Positions 6,783 through 13,941 of a stretch of 15,877 bases of DNA are shown here, one piece after another. Source of the DNA: an uncultured Sphingopyxis sp. (GTDB lineage: Bacteria; Pseudomonadota; Alphaproteobacteria; Sphingomonadales; Sphingomonadaceae); contig CALFXW010000024.1 of the NCBI GenBank assembly GCA_937957805.1, positions 1 through 15,877 on the forward strand. The letters are read 5' to 3'. The position numbers and the translations under genes are program-made. Position 1 is the stretch's first letter; each line of letters begins with the position of its first letter. The notes under the pieces were generated by a model that was not told the origin of the DNA, searched no databases, and saw only the letters and a list, made by a program, of their open reading frames with translations.

Positions 6783-6819
6783 CGCCCCGCGCGCTCCTTA
6801 AGCCATGATGCGCGGGGCG
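6783..6819 (-). promoter_or_regulatory. GC-rich leader hairpin upstream of the lipoprotein operon
   Basis: CGCCCCGCGC (6783-6792) and GCGCGGGGCG (6810-6819) are exact reverse complements with a 17-base loop, ending 22 nt before the start codon at 6760. On the minus strand the loop contains AAGGAG, a perfect Shine-Dalgarno word with no start codon at the right distance. It could be a 5'-UTR structure or an upstream terminator; the T-run after it is short (CCCTTTATT). Confidence 0.45.
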
Positions 6820-7018
6820 GCAATGGCTGGCACCGCGCAAAAATGCGCCATATACTGCGCATAGCCCGGCCATATGCTGCAAAATTGGCGCGCACGTGGC
6901 GCAGGGACAGTTGACTTTGCCCGCGCCGCAGCTTAGGGGCGCGCCTTCATTTCCAACGCTTGCCGTTTGTATCACCGTCCGCTGCGGACAGGGTCGGGAC
7001 GATGGCGGGTGTGCCAGA

Positions 7019-7040
7019 TTAGACAATTAGATTTAGACAA
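7019..7040. promoter_or_regulatory. Direct repeat TTAGACAA x2 upstream of rpmJ
   Basis: TTAGACAA occurs at 7019-7026 and 7033-7040, 14 bases start to start, ending 11 bases before the rpmJ start codon. It sits where a leader or ribosome-binding region should be. Function is unassigned; chance is possible for an 8-base word. Confidence 0.35.
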
Positions 7041-7051
7041 AGGGTGACCCG

Positions 7052-7177
7052 ATGAAAATCCGCAACAGCCTGAAATCGCTGAAAGACCGGCACCGCGACA
7101 ACCGCGTGATCCGCCGTCGCGGGCGCACCTATGTCATCAACAAGACCAACCGCCGTTTCAAGGCGCGCCAAGGCTGA
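7052..7177 (+). CDS. rpmJ: 50S ribosomal protein L36 (cysteine-free type)
   Basis: A 41-residue, highly basic protein beginning MKIRNSLKSLKDRH and ending NRRFKARQG, matching the L36 of alphaproteobacteria. It binds 23S rRNA in the large subunit. It lacks the CxxC...CxxxxH zinc ribbon of the classical 38-residue L36, so it is the C-minus (YkgO-like) type, as is normal for this class. The start is ATG with AAAGGG about 9 nt upstream. It is monocistronic: a strong intrinsic terminator follows at 7236. Confidence 0.96.
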   Translation: MKIRNSLKSLKDRHRDNRVIRRRGRTYVINKTNRRFKARQG

Positions 7178-7235
7178 TATAGTCCGGCTGAACCAGTCCG
7201 GCGTGGCGCCATTACGCCCGCGAATCGCAAAAATC

Positions 7236-7273
7236 AAAGGCCGCCCATTTTTTGAGGCGGCCTTTTTATTTTT
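7236..7273 (+). terminator. Rho-independent terminator of rpmJ
   Basis: AAAGGCCGCC (7236-7245) and GGCGGCCTTT (7256-7265) form a perfect 10-bp stem with a 10-base loop, continuing into a run of T (TTTTTATTTTT). It is the clearest intrinsic terminator in the window and isolates rpmJ from the downstream methyltransferase gene. Confidence 0.93.
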
Positions 7274-7274
7274 G

Positions 7275-7307
7275 TCATTGCGAGTCCGGCCTGTGCCGGA
7301 CGAAGCA
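7275..7307. repeat. REP-like unit with 7-bp hairpin
   Basis: GTCCGGC (7284-7290) and GCCGGAC (7295-7301) pair around CTGT, framed by TCATTGCGA on the left and GAAGCA on the right. That framing resembles, from memory, a dispersed alphaproteobacterial intergenic repeat. It lies between the rpmJ terminator and the restriction-modification pair, marking the left edge of that insertion. Confidence 0.5.
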
Positions 7308-7382
7308 CCCCCTTTTCCCCCGATTTGATGCTTGGCATCGGCATGGCATGGTGTAAGCTATGCCGGAACGAACGGGAAACAG

Positions 7383-8648
7383 ATGCTCCAGTCCACCGCC
7401 TTGGCCCATTTGCCTTTATTCTCCACCTTGGAGGAGGATTTTGCGAGCGAGCAAGCCGGTGGTGACGGTGACATTGTCGATCAGCTTTTGCAGTTCAACG
7501 CGTTCGGTCAGGAAACCGTCGATGAACAAATCGACGGCATCCGCTATTTTGTGAACGCATTTTGGACCGCCGGGCAACGCCAAGCGCATTCATTACATGA
7601 AATCAGCTATCGCGCTTGCTTTAAGGGGCAATTGCCGGAGTTTTTCATCCAGCGCTTAACCGCGCCGGAGGATGCGGTTTACGACCCCTTTATGGGCAGG
7701 GGCACCACCCCCATCCAGGCCGCGCTGATGGGCCGCCGTCCTGTGGGTAATGATATCAACCCGCTTTCCACATTGCTTACCCGTCCCCGTTTGATCCCGC
7801 CCACCATTGCCCAGATAGCGGAGCGATTGCGCACCATTTCGTGGAGCGATTGCGGCGAGCAGCCCGATGAATTGCTCGCCTTTTATCATCCGCAAACCTT
7901 GGCTGATCTGTCCGCGTTAAAAAAATGGATTGCACGCGAAGCCCCATTGGCCGAGGCGCAACCTGACCCTGTTGTCGATTGGATCAGGATGGTGGCGATA
8001 AACCGCCTGTCGGGACATTCGCCGGGTTTCTTTTCGGGGCGATCCATGCCGCCCAATCAAGCCGTGTCAGTAAAAGCACAAATCCGGATAAACGAGCGGT
8101 TGGGGCTGACCCCGCCACCGCGCGATGTCGCGGCGATCATTTTGAAAAAGAGCCGTTCGCTGCTGTCCGACGGCAGTATGCCGCCACACCCGCCGCACCT
8201 GCTGCATGTGGGCAGCGCCGACGATACACCGGCCATCGCATCCGGTTCTGTGGCGCTGGTTGTAACCTCCCCACCTTTTCTAGATATCGTTCAATATGCA
8301 GCGGACAATTGGCTGCGCTGTTGGTTCGCCGATATTGATGTCAGCACCGTGAATATCGCCATGCACCGCAACGAAGCGGCATGGACGCAAATGGTGCGCG
8401 ATGTTTTGACCGAACAGGCCCGCATCCTCAAAAGTGGCGGCCATGTTGCCTTTGAAGTCGGTGAAGTGCGCAACGGCACCGTGCTGCTCGAACGGCTCGT
8501 CTGGCAGGCTGCCGAAGGCCTGCCGTTTGAGCGGCTGGGGGTGATGGTCAACGCGCAGACATTCACCAAAACGGCAAATTGCTGGGGTGTCGCCAACGGC
8601 AAATCGGGCACAAATTCCAACAGAATCGTACTTTTGCGCCGCCGCTAA
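7383..8648 (+). CDS. Site-specific DNA methyltransferase (N4-cytosine/N6-adenine type)
   Basis: The 421-residue protein carries the two signature motifs of amino-methyltransferases. The SAM-binding motif I, DPFMGRGTT (101-109), is followed by NDINP (123-127), and the catalytic motif IV is TSPPF (295-299). SPPF/SPPY is typical of N4-cytosine enzymes, but N6-adenine cannot be excluded. Motif I precedes motif IV by about 190 residues, so any target-recognition segment probably lies between them, an alpha-class order. The end GTNSNRIVLLRRR is basic. ATG 7383 is preferred over the in-frame TTG at 7332, although the Shine-Dalgarno is weak (GGGAAACAG). A small probable nuclease follows 61 nt later, so the pair is best read as a type II restriction-modification system. 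By eye the gene is less GC-rich than its neighbours. Confidence 0.88.
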   Translation: MLQSTALAHLPLFSTLEEDFASEQAGGDGDIVDQLLQFNAFGQETVDEQIDGIRYFVNAFWTAGQRQAHSLHEISYRACFKGQLPEFFIQRLTAPEDAVYDPFMGRGTTPIQAALMGRRPVGNDINPLSTLLTRPRLIPPTIAQIAERLRTISWSDCGEQPDELLAFYHPQTLADLSALKKWIAREAPLAEAQPDPVVDWIRMVAINRLSGHSPGFFSGRSMPPNQAVSVKAQIRINERLGLTPPPRDVAAIILKKSRSLLSDGSMPPHPPHLLHVGSADDTPAIASGSVALVVTSPPFLDIVQYAADNWLRCWFADIDVSTVNIAMHRNEAAWTQMVRDVLTEQARILKSGGHVAFEVGEVRNGTVLLERLVWQAAEGLPFERLGVMVNAQTFTKTANCWGVANGKSGTNSNRIVLLRRR

Positions 8649-8709
8649 TTCGGTTGAAATTCGAATCTGGACTCCCGCCACGGTCAATGCTGAAAAGCAT
8701 CCGAAAGGA

Positions 8710-9201
8710 ATGCCCGTGCAAGCAAGATTCACCATGACTTGGGATGAGGAAGAACTCGCTAGGGCCTTCAAGGTGACAACCGCTGATATCCGTGAGTATC
8801 TGACCGATGGTCGCCGTGTATCCTTTATAATTGAACGTCGCTTGAAATGGGAAAATGCTGGCTGGTCGCTCGCCGCATCCGAAGGGGCGGGCTATGATTT
8901 ACGCGCGCCCGATGGCGGATACTGGGAGGTGCGGTCGATCACGCGACAGGGCGTCTATTTCAACCCGTCCAATCAGGTGGGGTCAGGCAGAAAATTTGAC
9001 GAAGCGGGCTTTCTTGCCAAATTGGCGGCTTTGCAGGGGTTCATATTGTCGGACATTACCGGATTTCCCGAAGTGGAAGTCTATGTTGTTCCGGTAGAAT
9101 TCGTGCGCAAATGGTATCAGGAAAAACGCCTTGGTTCGAACTGCAAAGTCTCCCGCGACAAATTCTTGCAGCAACTGGCACCCGAACTCCCGCAAAACTA
9201 A
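8710..9201 (+). CDS. Probable small restriction endonuclease (PD-(D/E)XK-like) partner of the methyltransferase
   Basis: The 163-residue product has no family I can name with certainty. A predicted helical N-terminus (WDEEELARAFKVTTADIREYL) precedes FIIERRLKW, then GYDLRAPDGGYWEVRSIT, which fits the D-x(n)-E-x-K nuclease core with D63, E73 and Arg75 where Lys is usual. A Gly/Arg-rich GVYFNPSNQVGSGRKFDE, hydrophobic FILSDI and EVYVVPVEFV strands follow. Context supports a restriction role: same strand, just after a DNA methyltransferase. The frame is open back to 8587, inside the methyltransferase. ATG 8710 abuts AAAGGA (too close), so GTG 8716, six bases from that Shine-Dalgarno, is an equally likely start. 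The stop overlaps the oligopeptidase B stop on the other strand. Base composition is lower in GC than flanking genes. Confidence 0.72.
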   Translation: MPVQARFTMTWDEEELARAFKVTTADIREYLTDGRRVSFIIERRLKWENAGWSLAASEGAGYDLRAPDGGYWEVRSITRQGVYFNPSNQVGSGRKFDEAGFLAKLAALQGFILSDITGFPEVEVYVVPVEFVRKWYQEKRLGSNCKVSRDKFLQQLAPELPQN

Positions 9202-11279
9202 ACCCCCATATGGTGGAACAGGAATGCCATTTCCTCTGCATCTTCGGTCAGCGAATCGAACCGCCCCGACTTGCCGCCATGGCCTGCGCCCATATTTGTT
9301 TTGAGGATCAGCGCACTATCCCCCGTCTTGGTTGCGCGCAGCCGCGCCACCCATTTTGCCGGTTCCCAATAGGTGACGCGCGGGTCATTGAGGCCAGCGG
9401 TGACCATGATCGGCGGGTAATCGCGCGCCGCCACATTATCATAGGGGCTGTAGCTGGCGATCAGGTCATAGGCCGCGACATCCTCAACAGGGTTGCCCCA
9501 TTCGCCCCATTCGCCCGGCGTCAACGGCAATGACGCGTCGAGCATGGTGTTGAGCACATCGACAAAGGGGACGTGCGCGACCGCCGCACCGAACAGGGCA
9601 GGTGCCAAGTTGAGCACCGCGCCGACCAATTCGCCCCCTGCACTGCCGCCGGAGATGGATATGCGCCCCGCACCCGTCCAGCCCGCCGCCACCAGCCCCT
9701 CTGCCACGTCGATGAAATCATGGAATGTGTGCATCCGCGCTTCGCGCTTGCCCGACAAATACCAGTGGCGGCCCAGATCATCGCCGCCCCGGATATGCGC
9801 GATGGCATAGACATAGCCGCGATCGAGCATCGACAGGCGATTGGTCGAAAATCCGGGCGGAATGGCGATACCATAAGCACCATAGCCATAGAGGTGGAGC
9901 GGGTTACCCCCCGCCGCATCGCGCCGGTCGCGCCGCCAGACCAGCGACACCGGCACCAATGCGCCGTCGCGCGCGGGGAGCATCAGCCGCTCGGTCGCAT
10001 AGAGGCTGGCATCATAGCCCGATGTCACTTCCTGCACCTTGCGCAGGCTCAATTGGCGCGTTGCCACATCATAATCATAGACACTGCCGGGCGTGACCAT
10101 CGATTCATAACCGATGCGCAGCACGCCGGTTTGATATTCGGGGTTTTCGCCGAGCGCGACATCATAGCTCGCCTCTGCAAAGCCGATGCGCTCGATGCGC
10201 GACGGGTCGTCATAATAACGGATTTCTATATAATCCAACCCGTCCTCACGCCCGTCCACGACGTAAAAATCGGCAAAACAGGTAACGCCGGTCAGATAAT
10301 ATTTGTCCGACCCCGCGATCAATTCCTGCCAGTCGCCCGGTGCATCGACGCTGGCCGTCACCAGCCTGAAATTGGGGTGGGCATCATTGGTGAGGATGAA
10401 TAGCTGCCCGCCATGTTCCTCCACATCATATTCGACGCCGGTGCGTCGCGCGGCAACCAGCAAAGGTTCGGCCAAGGGGTTGTCGGCGGGGAGCAGGCGG
10501 ACCTCACTCGTTTCATGATCGCCCGTTACCAACAGCAGGTGCGTTTCGCTCTGCGTTGTTGAAACATCGATGCGAAAGCCGTCATCCGCCTCCTTCAAGA
10601 GCAGAACATCCTTGGCCGGGTCATCGCCCAGCCGATGGCACATCGCGCGGTCGGTGCGCCATTGCGCATTGGCAAGGCCATATAGGATCATCGTCGAATC
10701 GGCGCTCCACGCAATCGACGATAAAGTGTCGGGGATGACTTCGCCGAGCAGCGCGCCCGACGCCAAATCGCGGACATAAAGGGTAAATCGTTCCGACCCA
10801 TCGCGGTCGGTGGCAAAAGCGAGATAACGCCCGTCGGGACTGACCGACAGCGCGCCGAGCCGGAAATATTCGGCATCGGCGGCCAGCGCAGGCTCATCCA
10901 AGATGCATTGCACATCGCCGCCGTCGAGCGCGCTGCGCCACCATGTGCGATATTGCGCGCCAGCGGCAAATTCGCGCCAGTAAAGATAATTACCCTCTTT
11001 TGCGGGCACGCTCTTGTCCGCTTCCTTTATCCGCCCCTTCAATTCGGCATAAATGCCATCAACCGCGCCTTGGAGCGGCGCCATCTGCGCGGCAAACCAT
11101 GTATTTTCCGCTTCCAGATGCGCGATAATTTCGGGGTTTTTCACCTCCGGATAATCGCCATCGCGCAGCCAGCCATAATCATCGCTGAGCGTGCGGCCAT
11201 GGTGCTGGACGCTTTGGGGGCGTTTTTCGGCAACAGGCGGGGCGACAGTTGGGGCGGCGGGCGTATCAATCTGGCTCAT
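9198..11279 (-). CDS. ptrB: Oligopeptidase B (S9 family serine peptidase)
   Basis: The 693-residue protein cleaves short peptides, in this family typically after basic residues, in the cytoplasm or periplasm. The N-terminal part is a seven-bladed propeller (about 75-410, with SVSPDGRYLAF and SSIAWSADSTMILY blades). The C-terminal alpha/beta-hydrolase domain has the nucleophile in SGGSAGGEL (Ser about 546), Asp in GLNDPRVTYWEP (about 632) and His in GAGHGGKSGR (about 667). LTPGEWGEWGNP matches the acidic region linked to basic-residue preference in oligopeptidase B. The frame extends upstream to 11462, but ATG 11279 (MSQIDTPAAP) is chosen because longer starts would run into the divergent aminopeptidase gene; no cleavable signal is evident from this start. 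Confidence 0.93.
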   Translation of the reverse strand: MSQIDTPAAPTVAPPVAEKRPQSVQHHGRTLSDDYGWLRDGDYPEVKNPEIIAHLEAENTWFAAQMAPLQGAVDGIYAELKGRIKEADKSVPAKEGNYLYWREFAAGAQYRTWWRSALDGGDVQCILDEPALAADAEYFRLGALSVSPDGRYLAFATDRDGSERFTLYVRDLASGALLGEVIPDTLSSIAWSADSTMILYGLANAQWRTDRAMCHRLGDDPAKDVLLLKEADDGFRIDVSTTQSETHLLLVTGDHETSEVRLLPADNPLAEPLLVAARRTGVEYDVEEHGGQLFILTNDAHPNFRLVTASVDAPGDWQELIAGSDKYYLTGVTCFADFYVVDGREDGLDYIEIRYYDDPSRIERIGFAEASYDVALGENPEYQTGVLRIGYESMVTPGSVYDYDVATRQLSLRKVQEVTSGYDASLYATERLMLPARDGALVPVSLVWRRDRRDAAGGNPLHLYGYGAYGIAIPPGFSTNRLSMLDRGYVYAIAHIRGGDDLGRHWYLSGKREARMHTFHDFIDVAEGLVAAGWTGAGRISISGGSAGGELVGAVLNLAPALFGAAVAHVPFVDVLNTMLDASLPLTPGEWGEWGNPVEDVAAYDLIASYSPYDNVAARDYPPIMVTAGLNDPRVTYWEPAKWVARLRATKTGDSALILKTNMGAGHGGKSGRFDSLTEDAEEMAFLFHHMGV

Positions 11280-11361
11280 CCCCTGCCCATAAGCAAAAAG
11301 CGCGGCGGGGGAATAGGCAAGATGATTGGCGTTGGCCGCGTTAGCGATTATAGCGGCGCGC
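11280..11361. promoter_or_regulatory. Short divergent promoter region between ptrB and the aminopeptidase gene
   Basis: Only 82 bases separate the chosen starts of two diverging peptidase genes, so both promoters must fit here or overlap coding DNA. No convincing -35/-10 pair or operator is visible. Either start could be further upstream, which would make the genes overlap head to head. Confidence 0.4.
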
Positions 11362-13203
11362 ATGAATATGCCCGCACCTGCATCGCTCCTCCCCCAACAG
11401 AAATTGGAACGGCTGCGCAACGCGTTACAAACGCGCGGCGTGGATGGTTTTATCATCCCCATTTGCGATGAGCATATGAGCGAATATGTCGGGGCCTATG
11501 CCCAGCGTTTATGCTGGCTGACCGGCTTTAACGGCAGCGCGGGGACGGGCGTTGTCCTCGCCGACAAGGCAGCAATTGCGGTCGATGGCCGCTATGAATT
11601 ACAGGTGCGCGCACAAGTACCGGGCGCGCTTTACACCTACCTCGACATTCCCAGGGACAGCCTTGGCCGCTGGATCGCCGAAAATGCCGCATCGGGCGCG
11701 CGCATCGGTTATGACCCATGGCTGCACGACGAACGCTGGCTGGCCGCAATGGGCAAATTGCTGGGTGCGCGCGACATCCGCCTCGTCCCTGTCACCCCCA
11801 ACCCCATCGACGCCGTCTGGCACGACCAGCCGCAGCCCAGCGAGGCACAGGCATTTGTGATGACCGACGCGGCGGCGGGGCGTTCGTCGGCCGACAAACG
11901 CGGGCAGATTATCGACTGGCTCAAGGAAAAGCGGCTCGACGCGACGGTGATGACCGCGCTCGATTCGATCGGCTGGACGTTCAACATTCGCGGGGCTGAC
12001 GTGTCGCGCACCCCGGTCGCGCTCGCCTTTGCATTGCTCCATGCCGATGGCACCACCGAATTATTCATCGACGATGCCAAATTGACCCCCGAAGTGCGCG
12101 CGCACCTGGGCAATGCGGTGCGCACCGCGCCGCGTTTCGACATCGTCACCTCGCTCGACGCGCTGGCGGGCAAGCGCGTGGCGGTTGACCCTGAACGCAC
12201 CGTCACCGCCATCATCGACCGGCTCGAAAAAGCGGGCGCGATTTTGGTGCGCGAACGCGATCCGGCGGTGCTCGCCAAAGCGATCAAAAATCCGGTCGAA
12301 ATCGCGGGGATGAAGGCCGCCCATGTGCGCGATGGCGCAGCGGTAACGCGCTTTTTGCGCTGGGTCGAAGCCGAAGCGCCCAAGGGGCAGCTCGACGAAT
12401 TGGGCGCGGCAGCCAAATTGCTCGACCTGCGCCGCGAAGCGGGGGAAGCGGATGGTAAGCCATTGATCGACCTCAGCTTTGACACCATCACCGGGGCGGG
12501 GGCCAATGGCGCACTGATGCATTACCGCGTCAATGAAGAAACCAACCGCCGCCTCGACATGAACAACCTCTATCTGTGCGATTCGGGCGGCCAATATGGT
12601 GATGGCACCACCGACATCACCCGCACCGTCGCGGTCGGCCAGCCGAGCGAGGAAATGCGCCGCCGCTTTACCCAGGTGCTCCAGGGGCATATCGCCATCG
12701 CCACCGCGCGCTTTCCGCAGGGGACGCGCGGGTGCCAGATTGACGCTTTTGCCCGCATGTTCCTGTGGGCCGATGGGGTCGATTATGGCCATGGCACCGG
12801 CCATGGCGTCGGCCATTTCCTCGCCGTCCATGAAGGGCCGCAGCGTATCGCCAAGCCGGCGGGCGGACAGGCGGGCACCGATGAGCCGCTGCGCGCGGGG
12901 ATGATCCTGTCCAACGAACCGGGCTATTATAAACCGGGGCATTTTGGCATCCGCATCGAAAATCTGGTGATCGTCATCGACGTCGATATTCCGGGGGCGG
13001 AGCAGCCGATGCTCGGATTTGAAACCATCACCTTTGCGCCACTCGACCGCAGCCTCATCGATACCTCGATCCTCTCGGAGCGGGAGATTCACTGGGTCGA
13101 TCAATATCATGCCGATGTGATGGACAGGCTCGGCCCCACCCTTTCCAGCGATGAACGCGGCTGGCTGGCGAGCGCCTGTCGCCCGCTGCGCGCCGGGGCC
13201 TGA
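11362..13203 (+). CDS. Aminopeptidase P family protein (M24B, large XPNPEP1-like form)
   Basis: This metallopeptidase removes an N-terminal residue preceding proline. At 613 residues it is the large three-domain form rather than the 440-residue E. coli PepP. Two creatinase-like N-terminal domains (about 1-165, with FIIPICDEHMSEYVG and RLCWLTGFNGSAG; and about 165-325) precede the pita-bread catalytic domain. The five dinuclear metal ligands are visible: D407 and D418 (LCDSGGQYGDGTTDITRT), H485 (GHGVGHFL), E519 (SNEPGYY) and E533 (IRIENL). No signal peptide is seen. The frame starts earlier (TTG 11326), but ATG 11362 fits the family; ATG 11368 is also possible. The thioesterase gene follows 7 nt after the stop. 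Confidence 0.94.
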   Translation: MNMPAPASLLPQQKLERLRNALQTRGVDGFIIPICDEHMSEYVGAYAQRLCWLTGFNGSAGTGVVLADKAAIAVDGRYELQVRAQVPGALYTYLDIPRDSLGRWIAENAASGARIGYDPWLHDERWLAAMGKLLGARDIRLVPVTPNPIDAVWHDQPQPSEAQAFVMTDAAAGRSSADKRGQIIDWLKEKRLDATVMTALDSIGWTFNIRGADVSRTPVALAFALLHADGTTELFIDDAKLTPEVRAHLGNAVRTAPRFDIVTSLDALAGKRVAVDPERTVTAIIDRLEKAGAILVRERDPAVLAKAIKNPVEIAGMKAAHVRDGAAVTRFLRWVEAEAPKGQLDELGAAAKLLDLRREAGEADGKPLIDLSFDTITGAGANGALMHYRVNEETNRRLDMNNLYLCDSGGQYGDGTTDITRTVAVGQPSEEMRRRFTQVLQGHIAIATARFPQGTRGCQIDAFARMFLWADGVDYGHGTGHGVGHFLAVHEGPQRIAKPAGGQAGTDEPLRAGMILSNEPGYYKPGHFGIRIENLVIVIDVDIPGAEQPMLGFETITFAPLDRSLIDTSILSEREIHWVDQYHADVMDRLGPTLSSDERGWLASACRPLRAGA

Positions 13204-13210
13204 TGCCGCC

Positions 13211-13666
13211 ATGAACCGCGACTGGTGGCAGGTGGGCCGCGCCGATTTTGCGCACAGCCATGATATCCGCGTTCGTTTCAACGAAGTCGACCCGCAAAGC
13301 ATTGTCTTTAACGGCAATTATCTGATTTATGCCGATATTGCGGTGACCGAATTTTTCCGCGCGCTGGGCAACGGCCAGCCGGGCGGTTTCTTCGCCCAAT
13401 ATGGCACCGACATTGTCGTGGTGAATGCAGAGGTGGATTATCATGCTTCTGCCCGATTGGATGAGGTGGTGACCCTCTCGGCACGCATCGCGCGCTTTGG
13501 CCGCACCAGTTTCACCATCCATGTCGCGATTTTCCGGGGCGATGAACGGCTGACCGACATGGCGCTCACCTATGCGCATGTCGAACTCGACCATAGCAAG
13601 GCGGTGCCGCTGCCGGGCAGCTTCATCGCCGATGTGCGCGATTTTCAGCCCAAAGCGCCTGATTAA
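13211..13666 (+). CDS. Acyl-CoA thioesterase, 4HBT/YbgC-like hot-dog fold
   Basis: The 151-residue product has the family signature RVRFNEVDPQSIVFNGNYLIYADIAVTEFFRALG, in which Asp27 corresponds to the catalytic aspartate and NYLIYAD is the following helix start. Strands such as DIVVVNAEVDYHASARLDEVVTL and TSFTIHVAIFRGDERLTDMALTYAHVEL complete a single hot-dog domain. It should hydrolyse an acyl-CoA thioester in the cytoplasm; the acyl group cannot be told from sequence. Translation from 13211 (MNRDWWQVG) is chosen over the longer frame at 13151, which lies within the aminopeptidase gene. It starts 7 nt after the aminopeptidase stop and is probably co-transcribed with it. Confidence 0.9.
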   Translation: MNRDWWQVGRADFAHSHDIRVRFNEVDPQSIVFNGNYLIYADIAVTEFFRALGNGQPGGFFAQYGTDIVVVNAEVDYHASARLDEVVTLSARIARFGRTSFTIHVAIFRGDERLTDMALTYAHVELDHSKAVPLPGSFIADVRDFQPKAPD

Positions 13667-13684
13667 AGCACCGCCCGACGATGG

Positions 13685-13705
13685 ATGCTGAAATAAATTC
13701 AGCAT
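13685..13705. repeat. Dispersed repeat hairpin (ATGCTGAA/TTCAGCAT)
   Basis: ATGCTGAA and TTCAGCAT form a perfect 8-bp stem with an ATAAA loop, in the context GGATGCTGAAATAAATTCAGCATGAC. Read on the other strand it spells the familiar translated peptide VMLNLFQHP, which I associate with a very common alphaproteobacterial intergenic repeat (recollection). It lies 18 nt after the thioesterase stop and may serve as its 3' end; no T-tract follows. Confidence 0.65.
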
Positions 13706-13744
13706 GACAAAGTGGCATGATGGCACACCCGAGCCGGAATCCAA

Positions 13745-13790
13745 TTGAAATAAATTTCATTTTAATTTTCAGTTATTTACTAAATTTCAT
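13745..13790. promoter_or_regulatory. AT-rich segment with two TAAATTTCAT copies 30 bp apart
   Basis: TAAATTTCAT occurs exactly at 13751-13760 and 13781-13790. The first copy is within an inverted repeat TGAAAT-AA-ATTTCA (13746-13759). The whole segment is strongly AT-rich compared with the rest of the window. The spacing of about three helical turns would suit a dimeric or paired DNA-binding protein, or it could be an island edge. No -35/-10 pair could be fixed. Confidence 0.4.
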
Positions 13791-13922
13791 CTGAGCGACA
13801 GGCCCCCAAAAAAGCCCCAATTCGGTCCCGCTGCAATCGGGAATCGCACCGAACGCGCTATACCTATACCACAACCTGCGACCGAAGAGAGTGCCCCCTG
13901 TATAGAGGGACGAATAGCTGGG

Positions 13923-13941
13923 CCGCTCCTGATCGGAGCGG
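13923..13941. repeat. Perfect 7-bp hairpin upstream of the desulfurase
   Basis: CCGCTCC (13923-13929) and GGAGCGG (13935-13941) are exact reverse complements around TGATC. No T-tract. Role unknown; it may be part of a leader structure of the phosphorothioation transcript. Confidence 0.4.

Larger units (their letters stand above)
6761..7051. other. Divergent intergenic region between the lipoprotein operon and rpmJ
   Basis: These 290 bases separate two diverging transcripts and should hold both promoters. Seen here are a GC hairpin at 6783-6819 and a repeated TTAGACAA at 7019-7040 (listed separately), plus a small GTCCGC-T-GCGGAC palindrome at 6977-6989. A TTGACT at 6911 is a possible -35 for rpmJ, but no good -10 follows. 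No supported small gene. Confidence 0.5.

Noticed and set aside
7052..7177. Zur-regulated alternative L36 paralogue
   Set aside because: The C-minus L36 is the normal form in alphaproteobacteria, and no Zur-like palindrome is visible upstream; calling it a zinc-starvation paralogue would be unsupported.
9573..10403. 276-codon plus-strand frame inside ptrB
   Set aside because: It is antisense to a clearly conserved S9 peptidase; the translation lacks any recognisable family.
12061..13317. 418-codon minus-strand frame across the aminopeptidase and thioesterase genes
   Set aside because: It is antisense to two well-supported genes and shows no domain signature.
13800..13860. Possible tRNA fragment serving as an attachment site
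   Set aside because: The short complementary blocks (TCCCG/CGGGA) do not form a cloverleaf and no T-arm consensus is present.
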